A stretch of DNA of 64,000 bases from JBHJHP01 sp042219855 (GCF_042219855.1 NZ_JBHJHP010000005.1:1-64000); one strand, 5' to 3'. Positions 26,243 to 35,629 are shown, counted from the first letter of the stretch. Program-made: numbers and translations. Notes: generated by a model from the letters alone, not told the origin.

Positions 26243-27211
26243 TTACAGTTTCTCAATGATGTCCTGTGTAAAGTAGGATATGATGATGTCGGCACCTGCC
26301 CGTTTAATGGAGGTCAGCATCTCCATGGTCAGCTTTTCCTCATCTATCCAACCATTGGCTGCCGCTGCTTTGACCATGGAAAATTCACCGCTCACATTAT
26401 AGGCTGCCAAAGGCAGGTTGAAATTATTTTTAACATCGCGGATAATATCGAGGTAGGACAATGCCGGCTTAACCATCAGGATATCAGCGCCCTCTATCAC
26501 ATCCTGTTCCGCTTCACGCAGGGCTTCCATGCGATTGGCAGGATCCATCTGATAGGTTTTGCGGTCACCGAATTTCGGTGCACTTTCGGCAGCATCCCTG
26601 AACGGACCATAGTAGGCCGATGCAAACTTAACGGAATACGACATGATGGGTGTATTCTGAAAATCCGCTGCATCCAGCGCTTCACGGATGGCTTTTACCC
26701 GGCCGTCCATCATATCACTTGGGGCCACCATATCCACACCGGCTTTTACCAGCGATACGGATTGTTTCGCCAGGGTCACCAGGGTGGAATCGTTATCCAC
26801 ATCACCATCTATCAGGGTACCACAGTGCCCGTGTGTTGTGTATTCACAGTTGCAGATATCAGCCACCACATATAGGTCAGGCACTGCTTTTTTAATGGCA
26901 TAAACGGCTTGTTGTACAATGCCGTGATCATGACAGGCTACCTCACCGGTTTCATCCTTATGCTCAGGAATACCAAACAGCAAAACAGATTTTACCCCTT
27001 TATCATACAATTCCTTACATCTTTCAGTCAGCACATCAACCGACATCTGGTAATTGCCCGGCATGGATGCAATTTCGTTCTTTACGTTTTTGCCATACCT
27101 CACAAACAGAGGCATGATCAGATCATCCCGGGTAAGTTTGGTTTCGCGTACCAAATCTCTTATCACCGGTGTTTTTCTTAATCTTCTCAATCGTGTTACA
27201 GGAAATGCCAT
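26243..27211 (-). CDS. hemB: Porphobilinogen synthase (ALA dehydratase), zinc type
   Basis: A 322-residue enzyme that joins two 5-aminolevulinates into porphobilinogen. The catalytic zinc site is Cys120, Cys122 and Cys130 (DICNCEYTTHGHCG), so it is the zinc-dependent form. The Schiff-base lysines are Lys195 (SYSVKFASAYYG) and Lys248 (LMVKPALSYLD). The start is taken at 27211 (MAFPVTRLRRLR), 4 bp after the hemD stop; a longer frame to 27256 would run back into hemD. Confidence 0.97.
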   Translation of the reverse strand: MAFPVTRLRRLRKTPVIRDLVRETKLTRDDLIMPLFVRYGKNVKNEIASMPGNYQMSVDVLTERCKELYDKGVKSVLLFGIPEHKDETGEVACHDHGIVQQAVYAIKKAVPDLYVVADICNCEYTTHGHCGTLIDGDVDNDSTLVTLAKQSVSLVKAGVDMVAPSDMMDGRVKAIREALDAADFQNTPIMSYSVKFASAYYGPFRDAAESAPKFGDRKTYQMDPANRMEALREAEQDVIEGADILMVKPALSYLDIIRDVKNNFNLPLAAYNVSGEFSMVKAAAANGWIDEEKLTMEMLTSIKRAGADIIISYFTQDIIEKL

Positions 27212-27215
27212 GATT

Positions 27216-28007
27216 TTATTGTTTTTTGTGTTCGTTGTATGTAATGCTTTCTTCAATCAGTGTTTCAGATTTGGGTTCAGAGGCAATCACCAGCGGTTCT
27301 ATGCCGTGCGACCTGCAGGCTTTGGCTGTCACCTTTCCAATACAGGCTGCTCTGACCTTTTTCATCTCAATATCTTCTTTAAACAGTGTCGCAAAATGAT
27401 GCACCGCCGAAGGGCTGTAAAACAGGATCAGTTTATAATGCCCCTGAATAACCCGCTCCTTTATACGGCTGTCTGTAAAATCCGTCGATATGGTGTTGTA
27501 CAGATCCAACCGTGTCACGCTGCAGAACCCATCGAGTTCATCCGTAAACTTTTGGTCAGCCAGCTTTCCGGTTGACCACAAAACCTTGTCGTTCGTATGT
27601 AATACCTGTTGCTTCAGTTGTTTTGCGAACTGAACAGAATCCTTAGTGTTACTGATAAAGTCCGGTTCTGTGCCGTATTCCTTCAGTGCCTCCGCAGTTT
27701 TATCACCGATCACGGCCGTTTTAAGCCCTGAGGGCAAAGCCGTTTTCAGGCGATCAAAAAAGTATTTCACCCCGTTAGAACTTGTGAAAACAAGCCATGA
27801 ATACGACTGCAGCTGATCCGGAATGATGCCGGCACCCTGGTCCGGTTCAACCGGTACCGTTTGGATCAACGGCAATTCCAGCAATTCATAACCGGAACCG
27901 GAAAGCAATGGTTTCAGGGCTTCTGAATTTCCTTCAGCCCGTGTGGAGATAAAGACCTTCTCTCCTGCTTTAGTGCTTACACTATGTACAGATGAACGCT
28001 TATCCAT
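27216..28007 (-). CDS. hemD: Uroporphyrinogen-III synthase
   Basis: A 263-residue two-domain enzyme that closes and inverts ring D of hydroxymethylbilane. The sequence is weakly conserved in this family; recognisable parts are VFISTRAEGN at the start, WLVFTSSNGVKYFFDRL (about 69-85), AVIGDKTAEAL, and LILFYSPSAVHHFATLF with CIGKVTAKA in the second domain. Its ATG lies inside the end of hemC (8-bp overlap, ATGGATAA), and it is 4 bp before hemB. The call rests strongly on operon position plus these motifs. Confidence 0.93.
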   Translation of the reverse strand: MDKRSSVHSVSTKAGEKVFISTRAEGNSEALKPLLSGSGYELLELPLIQTVPVEPDQGAGIIPDQLQSYSWLVFTSSNGVKYFFDRLKTALPSGLKTAVIGDKTAEALKEYGTEPDFISNTKDSVQFAKQLKQQVLHTNDKVLWSTGKLADQKFTDELDGFCSVTRLDLYNTISTDFTDSRIKERVIQGHYKLILFYSPSAVHHFATLFKEDIEMKKVRAACIGKVTAKACRSHGIEPLVIASEPKSETLIEESITYNEHKKQ

Positions 28008-28932
28008 TCACTCTTATTTCGTCCAGAATATCTTTACCACCCCTTTCGATGAGTTTTTCTGCCAGCTCAATTCCCAGGTTCTCAGCCTGTGCTGCGTCTC
28101 CGGAGAGAACTTCCGAAATATACCTGGAACCATCCACCGATGCAACAAAGCCTTTCAGGGTTAACCGGCCTTCTTTTAGTTCGGTGTAACACCCCACAGG
28201 AACCTGGCAACCACCCTCCAGGGTACGCATAAATGCGCGCTCCGCAGTGATGGATATCCATGTGTCTTCGTTGCTTATTTGCTGCATAACGGCATCCAGT
28301 TCGGGTCTTCCGGTGACCGTCTCCACGCCGATGGCTCCCTGGCTCACGGCCGGAATCATAATATCGGGAGAAATAATTTCCGACACATGCTTTTCCAGTC
28401 CGAGGCGCTTCAGTCCGGTATAGGCCATAATCATGGCATCGCAGTAACCGTCTTCCATCTTTTTGAGCCTTGTATTTACATTCCCCCTGATATCGACAAT
28501 GGTAATATTTTTATTGTAATTCAGTAGTCCCGCCCTGCGTCTCAGACTTGATGTTGCAACGCGGTCTTCCGGAGTTAAATCTTTTAGTTTTTTGCCGGTA
28601 AAACTCACCAGGGCATCGTTAATGTCACCCCGTTCGCTTACGGCTGCCAGTTTCAGACCTTCGGGCAGCTGTGTCGGCATATCCTTCAGGCTATGCACGG
28701 CAATATCGATTGTACCGTTGATCAGTTCAACCTCCAGCTCCTTTGTAAAAAGCCCTTTATCGCCAATTTTTGATAACGAAACATCGAGTATTTTATCCCC
28801 TTTGGTCTTAATAATCTTAATTTCAACAAGTAACTCAGGAAAGTTTTTTGACAGGATATCCTTCATATAGTTAGCCTGGTAAAGCGCCAGCTGACTTCCC
28901 CGTGTACCTATAACCAGTTTTTCAAGTTGCAT
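28000..28932 (-). CDS. hemC: Porphobilinogen deaminase (hydroxymethylbilane synthase)
   Basis: A 310-residue enzyme that links four porphobilinogens into hydroxymethylbilane. The dipyrromethane cofactor cysteine is Cys242 (LEGGCQVPVG), the same number as in E. coli. Conserved arginines lie in TSSLRRRAG (about 128-135) and IRGNVNTRL (148-156), and the catalytic Asp lies in HSLKDMPTQ. The start ATG at 28932 is preferred to 28938 because it gives the usual short lead into VIGTRGSQLAL. It follows hemA by 11 bp. Confidence 0.97.
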   Translation of the reverse strand: MQLEKLVIGTRGSQLALYQANYMKDILSKNFPELLVEIKIIKTKGDKILDVSLSKIGDKGLFTKELEVELINGTIDIAVHSLKDMPTQLPEGLKLAAVSERGDINDALVSFTGKKLKDLTPEDRVATSSLRRRAGLLNYNKNITIVDIRGNVNTRLKKMEDGYCDAMIMAYTGLKRLGLEKHVSEIISPDIMIPAVSQGAIGVETVTGRPELDAVMQQISNEDTWISITAERAFMRTLEGGCQVPVGCYTELKEGRLTLKGFVASVDGSRYISEVLSGDAAQAENLGIELAEKLIERGGKDILDEIRVNG

Positions 28933-28943
28933 AAACAAATGCC

Positions 28944-30191
28944 TTAATCATTAAATAAAAATAAAGACTGAACTTTCTCTATGATGCTGTCATCCTTTTC
29001 ATTTGTTGATAAGGCTTTCAACTGCTTGATCACGTTCCTGGCATATTTCTGAGCCAGACGTTCGCCATATTCATCCATCAATTTAATTTCGTCATCACCA
29101 TAAAACTTCCTGGAATTTTCAATCTCATTCTTTTGTATGGTATTGAAATTCCTGGTAATGGAATTGATGACCGGCCTTAACCGTCTGTGCTCAAACCATT
29201 CCTTGAATTCTTCGGTCATTTCCCTGATGATCGTGCTGGCCTTATCCAGACTGTCGAAGCGCATTTTATTCGTATAATCCACAGAACTTTGCAGATCATC
29301 CACTGAAACCACTTCTGCATTCTGCAATTCTTTTATGCTATCATCAATATTTCTTGGTACTGAAAGGTCGACAAAGACATTCGGTTTCCCATTGATGTAT
29401 TTTTCCACGTCCGATTTTGTGATCAGATGTGTTTTTGCACTTGTAGCGGTTATCACAATATCGCATTCAGGCAGGTGTTCCTTAAAATTCTCAAAACGGA
29501 TGGCGTTACCCTTATATAATCTGGCAAATTTTTCTGCGGTTTCATAGGTCCGGTTCACCATAAAAAAGTTCTTAGCACCTTTGTCACTCAGATAGTTCAA
29601 GGCGATTTTTCCTGTCTCACCAGTACCAATGAGCAGTATGTTTTTCTGGGATAAGTCTCCTAATCTTTTATGACACCAGTCGATTGCCACATAACTCACC
29701 GATGTGGCGCCCTGCTGTATTTTTGTTTTGGTTCTGACTTTCTTACTCGTTTCGAAGGACTTCTGGAATAAGCGCATCAGAATGGCTCCGGTAAGGGCTG
29801 CTTTGGTGCTCCTCAGATAACATTCCTTTACCTGGTTTACAATCTGATTCTCTCCTAAAACAAGTGAATCTACTCCTGAAACCACCTCAAACAGATGTTT
29901 GATAGCCTCATCGTGTATGTAGACGTAAAATGAGTTATTGAAATCCTGTTTGATCTGTTTGAATTCCTTAAGGATCTCAACGATTTGTTTGATGGTTCTG
30001 TTTTTACACGATCTGTCCCGGTAGAAATAGATTTCTGTCCGGTTACAGGTGGATAAAATGACGATCTCTTTGACGTCGGTTTGCTCTATAATAAGTTCAG
30101 ATAATGGTATCACCTCATCCTCTGCAATATAAAATGACTCGCGAATTTCAATGTTCGCTGTCTTATGGTTTATTCCTAATACACCAATCAT
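28944..30191 (-). CDS. hemA: Glutamyl-tRNA reductase
   Basis: A 415-residue NADPH enzyme that commits glutamyl-tRNA to heme synthesis by the C5 route. The catalytic Cys49 is in ILSTCNRTEIYF. The NADPH loop is NILLIGTGETGKIAL, and the C-terminal dimerisation helices are rich in charged residues. It is the first gene of the operon hemA-C-D-B-L-E-N-G-F on the minus strand. A small membrane-protein gene lies 104 bp upstream. I found no convincing -7/-33 pair in that gap, so the promoter may lie further up. Confidence 0.97.
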   Translation of the reverse strand: MIGVLGINHKTANIEIRESFYIAEDEVIPLSELIIEQTDVKEIVILSTCNRTEIYFYRDRSCKNRTIKQIVEILKEFKQIKQDFNNSFYVYIHDEAIKHLFEVVSGVDSLVLGENQIVNQVKECYLRSTKAALTGAILMRLFQKSFETSKKVRTKTKIQQGATSVSYVAIDWCHKRLGDLSQKNILLIGTGETGKIALNYLSDKGAKNFFMVNRTYETAEKFARLYKGNAIRFENFKEHLPECDIVITATSAKTHLITKSDVEKYINGKPNVFVDLSVPRNIDDSIKELQNAEVVSVDDLQSSVDYTNKMRFDSLDKASTIIREMTEEFKEWFEHRRLRPVINSITRNFNTIQKNEIENSRKFYGDDEIKLMDEYGERLAQKYARNVIKQLKALSTNEKDDSIIEKVQSLFLFND

Positions 30192-30295
30192 GACTTATAG
30201 AAATATTAATAAAAAATTGAAAATTCATAAAACCAGCCGGCTAAGCAGTATCACTGCAAGGCATACCGAATAGGTTCATATTCAGTAATCCGGAA

Positions 30296-30646
30296 TTATG
30301 AAAAGTAAGGCGGTGGGTTTGGAAACAAAGAATAATCATCAAATGCTTCATCAGTTATGTAGCTTCTGATCTTTGGCGGACTGAAATTACCGGTAAAGGA
30401 AGGACATATATAATCTGATGCATTAACATTAATGATCTCTGAAATGGTATTATAAAAATCCGAATAGTGTATGGTATCCTCTGACATCTCCTGTTCAGAA
30501 GCATCTATATACAAATTCTTTGCTTCTGCTTCCCTGACCTGAGCTTTGTTGTGCTTATCAACAGATAATGTAATCATAAACGCCGAGTATATCACGGCGA
30601 TGATGACATATGGTAATAGTGTTGAAAATGCTCCGAAGAAAAACAT
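30296..30646 (-). CDS. Small membrane-anchored protein upstream of hemA
   Basis: A 116-residue protein with one N-terminal helix (FGAFSTLLPYVIIAVIYSAFMITL) and an acidic, probably periplasmic or cytoplasmic tail (about 30-116) that has no family I know. A TAAATTTG box at 30672-30665 could serve as its -7 element, with a leader of about 12 nt. It faces the same way as the hem operon and could be co-transcribed with hemA. No functional claim can be made. Confidence 0.6.
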   Translation of the reverse strand: MFFFGAFSTLLPYVIIAVIYSAFMITLSVDKHNKAQVREAEAKNLYIDASEQEMSEDTIHYSDFYNTISEIINVNASDYICPSFTGNFSPPKIRSYITDEAFDDYSLFPNPPPYFS

Positions 30647-30797
30647 ATCCTTAAAATTGAGTCACAAATTTAGTATTATTTGATTAAAGCACATATAATT
30701 CATAACATCAGTTAACCAAATATGTTATAAAATATATATTTTAATATTTAATTAAGATTTTTATCAGTCGGCGGATTGAGATATATCAACAAAGTGA

Positions 30798-30974
30798 TTA
30801 TTTTCTCTCAAAAAAGGACATTATGACCACTATAATGACCAGAATCATAGACAAGATTCCAAGGTAACCGTCCAGATTATTTTTGAAACTTAAATCAGTG
30901 TAGTCGATGAGAAACAAATGAACAATGACGATCACGGTTGCTATGCTTAACAGGATTATTCTGAAGGTTTTCAT
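30798..30974 (-). CDS. 58-residue two-helix membrane protein
   Basis: A short gene whose product starts MKTFRIILLSIATVIVIVHL, continues LIDYTDLSFKNNLDGYLG, and ends in a second helix and FFERK. The IDY-xDLS-xxxN-xxxYLGI centre between two hydrophobic helices is a pattern I recognise from a conserved Bacteroidota small membrane protein of unknown function. This argues that the frame is real despite its size. It has an ATG start and TAA stop and does not overlap any other gene. Confidence 0.65.
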   Translation of the reverse strand: MKTFRIILLSIATVIVIVHLFLIDYTDLSFKNNLDGYLGILSMILVIIVVIMSFFERK

Positions 30975-31059
30975 GAATGCAATAAATTATCCGATACGCT
31001 TAAAGATAATAAAAATAAGGTCTGTCTCCAATTCCGTGCCGGGATGAGGAGACGGATAT

Positions 31060-31150
31060 AAAATGCATTTTCCTTTCGGGAACTACGGCCCTCTGTATTA
31101 TTTACGGTGTAATATGTTCTACCATACTGTCACCCCTACGGGGCGGTTTG
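31060..31150. repeat. Dispersed palindrome element of the TCTACC type
   Basis: The block TTTCGGGAACTACGG ... TTTACGGTGTAATATG, then TTCTACCATACTGTCA followed by CCCCTACGGGG has the same order as the second half of the 223-bp units (palindrome, spacer, TCTACCGATATAA, palindrome). The palindromes themselves are different (CCCC/GGGG instead of GTCCC/GGGAC). Confidence 0.6.
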
Positions 31151-31156
31151 GTTGAT

Positions 31157-31659
31157 TGTGAAGCGTGAGAAGGGAATCGTGGATCGTGAGACGTGGATCG
31201 TGAGACGTGAAGCGTGAGACGTGAAGCGTGAGGCGTTAATCGTGAGGCGTGAGGAGTTTCGGTTTTAGAATGGAATGCTCAACAACCTTTCAAAGAAATC
31301 TTTAACTATTACTCTGCAAAATTCTGCGGAATCAGCGGGAAATTGATGTTCGTGAACCGTTGTTCGTGAGGCGTGGATCGTGAGGCGTGAAACGTTAATC
31401 GTGAGACGTGAGACGTTAATCGTGAGGAGTGAGGAGTTTCGGTTTTAGACGGAATGCTCAACAACCATTCAAAGAAATCATTAACTATTACTCTGCGAAA
31501 ATCTGCGTCATCTGCGGGAAATTGATGTTCGTGAATCGTGAGGCGTGAGACGTCATTCGTGAAGGGTAATTCGAGAGACGTGAATCGTGAATCGTGAGTC
31601 GTGGATCGTGAGACGTGAAGCGTGAGGCGTGAGGCGTTTATCGTGAGGCGTGAGTTGTT
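31157..31659. repeat. Three arrays of the heptamer CGTGARN separated by two 97-bp spacers
   Basis: The heptamers (CGTGAGA, CGTGAAG, CGTGAGG, CGTTAAT, TCGTGGA and so on) run through about 31157-31252, 31350-31431 and 31529-31659. The two intervening spacers are near-copies of each other (GAGGAGTTTCGGTTTTAG ... GGGAAATTGATGTTCG) at an offset of 180 bp. An open frame over this DNA encodes only a repeated SRLTxHVSR-like string and is not a gene. Confidence 0.9.
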
Positions 31660-31984
31660 ACTCCGATACATTCCGATTTGTAATCGAAACACTCAGCAAC
31701 CGGATTGGTAATTTTCAATAAAGCTGTAATATCACCAATTGAAAAATTTCAACAAAAAAATGGAAATTCTCCAATCAGCATTCATTGTACTTTAACATTT
31801 ACCGGTTTTACTTTGTACCCGAAACTAATCTGTAAAAAAATGAGTATCCTGTCAACTTGTAAAAAATCAAAAAAGAAGCTTTTTAAAACCTGGTTTTTGA
31901 ATCTGAAACTAAGATGGTAAACCTCCGTATTATTAATTAAGACAAATCTCTTGTATTGCAGACAATAATACTTTTTCCTGATTC

Positions 31985-32965
31985 TCATAGGTCCTCGTAA
32001 TACTCAAAGGCATCTATTATATCCAGGTAAACACCATCAAATCCGGCAGCCATTATCCTATCCAGATAGGCATCATTGTTACCGTAAATAAGACTCTGCC
32101 ATTCCGGATCCCAGTACCAAACCTTGTAGTTCCCTTCCCAGTCCGGGTTCTCCTTATAGAGCCATTCCGGTTGATTTTTGAGCCATATCGTATTCCAGTA
32201 GTACCTGTAATCTTCGGCCTCCCCAATGCTCATATAACATATTACGAGACGCTTACCCCCATTCTTCTTTAGTTTCAGTCCGGCGATTTCCTGCGCAGTA
32301 AACGCCACGTTATCATGAAATAAATCGATGATGATCAGATCGTAATCTGTTGCAGATACGGCATGGATAAATTCCTGTTTGGTATTATACTTTTCACCGT
32401 TAATCAGGTATAAAAAGTTTTTAGCATCAGCCACTGTTTGAATATCATCGTTGTTAACACTATACGGCACAGCCGGATATCCCGGAATGTCGTTTAAATC
32501 GCGGTTATCAGCAGCAAAGGAAATGAACCCATTTGTATTGTTCCTGGCATAGGAATCATCCATTTTAATATGCGTTGAGCAATAATCTGTTACTAAAACC
32601 TCCACGCTATTCTGCTCATATAACAGACAATAGTCCAGCATATACTGCATCTCGGAAGCTGGTGTAGCTTCTTCGTCCCGGTTATAGCCATAAAACAGAT
32701 CTTCCCGGCCAACAGCATTGATGGCCGCCAGATAAGCGGATTCCAAAGTCCCATCTGTCTCACCGTTATTTGTAACGAGTTCCTGACCGTTCTGTGGAAT
32801 AACAATAAAACCAGGCTCAGTATTCCGTGCATAATCAGAAATACCGATCACAAAATCCCGCATCTCCTGCCTGTAATCTATATTATCCGGAAGGTTATTT
32901 TTTTCACAGGAGACCAAAAGAGGCAGAGTAGCACAAATGACACTTATGTAGGCTTTCCTTATCAT
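31985..32965 (-). CDS. Lipoprotein with GH114-like TIM barrel (polygalactosaminidase-like)
   Basis: A 326-residue lipoprotein. The start is taken at 32965 (MIRKAYISVICATLPLLVSC) because this gives a proper signal with lipobox LLVSC, while the frame is open further upstream. The mature part is like the GH114/TM1410 family: LVICYMSIGEAEDYRYYW, then WEGNYKVWYWDPEW, and GFDGVYLDIIDAFEYY at the end. In GH114 the Asp/Glu of Y-x-S-x-GEAE and YLDxID are catalytic. The family acts on alpha-1,4-galactosamine polymers found in matrix polysaccharide (family knowledge). The target here is unknown. It ends right at the conserved core, so no C-terminal addition exists. Confidence 0.8.
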   Translation of the reverse strand: MIRKAYISVICATLPLLVSCEKNNLPDNIDYRQEMRDFVIGISDYARNTEPGFIVIPQNGQELVTNNGETDGTLESAYLAAINAVGREDLFYGYNRDEEATPASEMQYMLDYCLLYEQNSVEVLVTDYCSTHIKMDDSYARNNTNGFISFAADNRDLNDIPGYPAVPYSVNNDDIQTVADAKNFLYLINGEKYNTKQEFIHAVSATDYDLIIIDLFHDNVAFTAQEIAGLKLKKNGGKRLVICYMSIGEAEDYRYYWNTIWLKNQPEWLYKENPDWEGNYKVWYWDPEWQSLIYGNNDAYLDRIMAAGFDGVYLDIIDAFEYYEDL

Positions 32966-33094
32966 AGAAACATGCATTGATAAAAACATATACGATGTAA
33001 TAACAACAAAAAAAGGTACAGGTTTAGTGATCACCCTCAGGAAGCCGATTTTATGCTTCATCACAAGGTATATTGGCATGGAACAGGTTTTTGC

Positions 33095-35248
33095 CTAAGC
33101 TGTTCTCATGCCTTTCCTGTCAGAAAATACAGATACACCGGAATTAAAATTCAGTTTTGGAATGGACAAAACCGGTTTCTTCTCTCTGCGCAGGGGTAAA
33201 TAGATATAAAAAGAAGCTCCTTTCCCCTTTTCGGATTCCAATATAATTTCCCCCTGCATCATATCAACCAGCTTTTTTACAATCGCCAAACCGATTCCTG
33301 TTCCTCCGTATAACTTCTCAGCATTATCGTGCGCCTGATAAAAACTATCAAAAATGTGCTCATGTTTGGAATCTTCAATTCCGATTCCGGTATCTGAAAC
33401 AAACATACAAATGTTCTTTTCATCTGTGTATTTTATTCCGAATGAGATGTTACCTGACTCTGTGAATTTTAATGCATTATCAAGCAGATTATTAAAAATC
33501 TGTACCAGGCGTTGTTCATCTCCTGAGAAGTTGATATCGCTAACCTGAAGATCAAGTTCCAGCAAAAGGTCGTTATTATCCCGCAACTTTTCAGAATATG
33601 CTGAATAAATGGAGTTCAGTGTTTCCGCTACATTAAAACTATCGTTATTCAATGTGGCGAGATTGGTATGGAGTTTAGAAATATCCAGGATATCATTGAT
33701 CAGCGCCAGTAATTCATCGGAACTTTTATTTATAATGCTGAGATATTCCCTTTTAATATCCACCGGCAAATCCTCTTCTGTCAGCATTTCAGAAAATCCA
33801 AGTATACCGTTCAACGGGGTTCTGATTTCATGGTTCATATTTTCGAGGAAGGCACATTTTAAGCGTTCACTTTCTTCTGCCTTCTCTTTTGCGATGATCA
33901 GTTCGCGTAATAACAGGTTTTTCTCCGTAATATCATTGACGATGATATGGTACAACTTTTTATGGTGTATGGTGATCTCACTGAAAAACATTTCCACATC
34001 AAAGAGATGACCATCCCTGTGTCTGTGCTGACATTCGGTATGAAAAACACCTTTTGAGATATTAGATTTCAGCATTTTCTTTATATCCGACCACTCGTCA
34101 GAAGAGATCACGGATATATTCATACCAATGAGATCTTCCAGCTTCAGTCCATAACATATACCTGCTGCTTTATTCGCATCAATAAGTATTCCCGTTTCTG
34201 TGTCAATAATCAGTTTCACAGCACCATGGCTTTCAAACATTGTTCTGAACCTCTCCTCATCTTCCAGAAGCCTTTTCTGATGGTTCCACAACTCCGTCTG
34301 GTCCCTGAATGCGACTACCATTCCCACTATGCTTCCCTTATTATCTGTTAAAGCAGAAAAACTCCCTGTAACATGTGGTTTTTCTCCCATACGATTTTCC
34401 AATCTGACATCCAGATCAATCTCAAAACTGACCCCATTTAACAACACATCCTCTGTAGCTTTCCTGATATCCAGCATAGTCTTGTTTGAAACCAGTTTAA
34501 ATATCTCATCCGGGTGACGGCCAATGGCATTTTTTTCCTTCCATCCGGTAATCTCTTCAGCTGCTTTATTCATCCGCACAATTTTTCCCTCCAGACTGGT
34601 TGTAATCAATGCCTCCAGGGTGCTGTAAAATGTAGAGCGGTACAGATTTTCTGCTTCTTTTAACAAACGCTCGTTGATCAGCTGCTTTTCTATGGCTTTC
34701 AATACCATGCTCATGGCAACCAGGGCGGTTGGTAAAATCAACATAACCGGCAGCCATATCACTTTAAAGATGGCCAGACAATCATATCCGGGTGTCATAA
34801 AAATTGTAGGCAACGTCAGCATATGAACCAACCCACCAAACAAAAACAGATAGACATTCTTAGTCCTTTCAGGCCTGTTATGCGATATCCACCTGAATAC
34901 TAAACCAACCACACCGGAGATGACAATTGATGCCATCCCAGAGTACATACCTGCACCACCAACCATAAAACGATACAAGGATGTTATCACCACAGAAACC
35001 GCTGCGGGAAGCCAGCCTCCGAAAAGACCTGCCAGTGCAATAACGATGGTTCTTCCATCAATAAATATCCCCTCTTTCAGTTCAAACGGAACAGACATAC
35101 CAGCCACAGCTACAGCACCAAAACATAAGCCGGTTGCTACTTTATAAAGTAAAGGTTTTTGTGCCCTCAGTCCTGCAAAAACACTATAAAAAACTGTTAA
35201 TGAAACAAGTAACGCTGAATTCTTTATCAGGTCCAAAGTAATTTCCAT
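33095..35248 (-). CDS. Membrane sensor histidine kinase (5TM-LYT, PAS, PAS, HisKA, HATPase)
   Basis: A 717-residue sensor. Residues 1-185 form a LytS-like 5TM receptor (IDGRTIVIALAGLFGGW ... LYRFMVGGAGMYSGM). Two PAS domains follow (about 203-320 and 330-445), then HisKA with His473 (FLENMNHEIRTPLNG). The HATPase domain has the N box NNLLDNALKF, the G1 box DTGIGIED and the G2 box GGTGIGLAI. There is no receiver domain and no response regulator beside it, so the partner must be elsewhere. 5TM-LYT receptors usually sense cell-envelope or metabolite signals. The signal here is unknown. Confidence 0.93.
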   Translation of the reverse strand: MEITLDLIKNSALLVSLTVFYSVFAGLRAQKPLLYKVATGLCFGAVAVAGMSVPFELKEGIFIDGRTIVIALAGLFGGWLPAAVSVVITSLYRFMVGGAGMYSGMASIVISGVVGLVFRWISHNRPERTKNVYLFLFGGLVHMLTLPTIFMTPGYDCLAIFKVIWLPVMLILPTALVAMSMVLKAIEKQLINERLLKEAENLYRSTFYSTLEALITTSLEGKIVRMNKAAEEITGWKEKNAIGRHPDEIFKLVSNKTMLDIRKATEDVLLNGVSFEIDLDVRLENRMGEKPHVTGSFSALTDNKGSIVGMVVAFRDQTELWNHQKRLLEDEERFRTMFESHGAVKLIIDTETGILIDANKAAGICYGLKLEDLIGMNISVISSDEWSDIKKMLKSNISKGVFHTECQHRHRDGHLFDVEMFFSEITIHHKKLYHIIVNDITEKNLLLRELIIAKEKAEESERLKCAFLENMNHEIRTPLNGILGFSEMLTEEDLPVDIKREYLSIINKSSDELLALINDILDISKLHTNLATLNNDSFNVAETLNSIYSAYSEKLRDNNDLLLELDLQVSDINFSGDEQRLVQIFNNLLDNALKFTESGNISFGIKYTDEKNICMFVSDTGIGIEDSKHEHIFDSFYQAHDNAEKLYGGTGIGLAIVKKLVDMMQGEIILESEKGKGASFYIYLPLRREKKPVLSIPKLNFNSGVSVFSDRKGMRTA

Positions 35249-35562
35249 AAATCATATCTCCTCAATCAATCCGGCCGCCAAGATAACCATAATTTAACAC
35301 CAAACAAATTCATTTAATTTTTATTTAATTTTCAATTAACCACCAATAAGTCTTTATATGTACCGCTTTTTCGTATTTACCTGAATCCCGGCGTTATTAA
35401 AAGGGACCAATCGCCATAAGAAAACCTGAAATAAAGAAAATAACAGGCCTTTGACTCCTCTGTCCTTAACTAATTGATGGGATTATCTTATCAATTTAAT
35501 TTGTTCTGTCTGGCAAAATCATATTTACCTGCCTTAGAATAGCACAAATTCGCAAAACTGTT

Positions 35563-35612
35563 GCACAAATGTGCGTTGTTCTTGTACTGAAAAAGTATTT
35601 GAATTATGTTTG
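35563..35612 (+). promoter_or_regulatory. Candidate promoter and small palindrome before the DUF6055 gene
   Basis: A -7 box TATGTTTG at 35605-35612 has a TTG at 35582-35584 about 20 bp upstream, and the start codon follows 18 bp later. A 12-bp palindrome (GCACA-AA-TGTGC) at 35563-35574 lies just before the -33 region and might bind a regulator. The remaining intergenic DNA from 35249 shows nothing else. Confidence 0.45.
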
Positions 35613-35629
35613 TATAAACGTCTGAAGAA

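Noticed and set aside
26210..26875. 221-codon plus-strand frame
   Set aside because: Antisense shadow of hemB, whose active-site residues are all conserved.
27054..27575. 173-codon plus-strand frame
   Set aside because: Antisense to the hemB start and hemD end; no family features.
31157..31659. Possible CRISPR array
   Set aside because: The repeated unit is 7 bp with no unique spacers of even length; the two spacers are copies of each other and no cas gene is present.
31309..31692. 127-codon frame with repeated SRLTxHVSR strings
   Set aside because: It is only the translation of the CGTGARN heptamer array.
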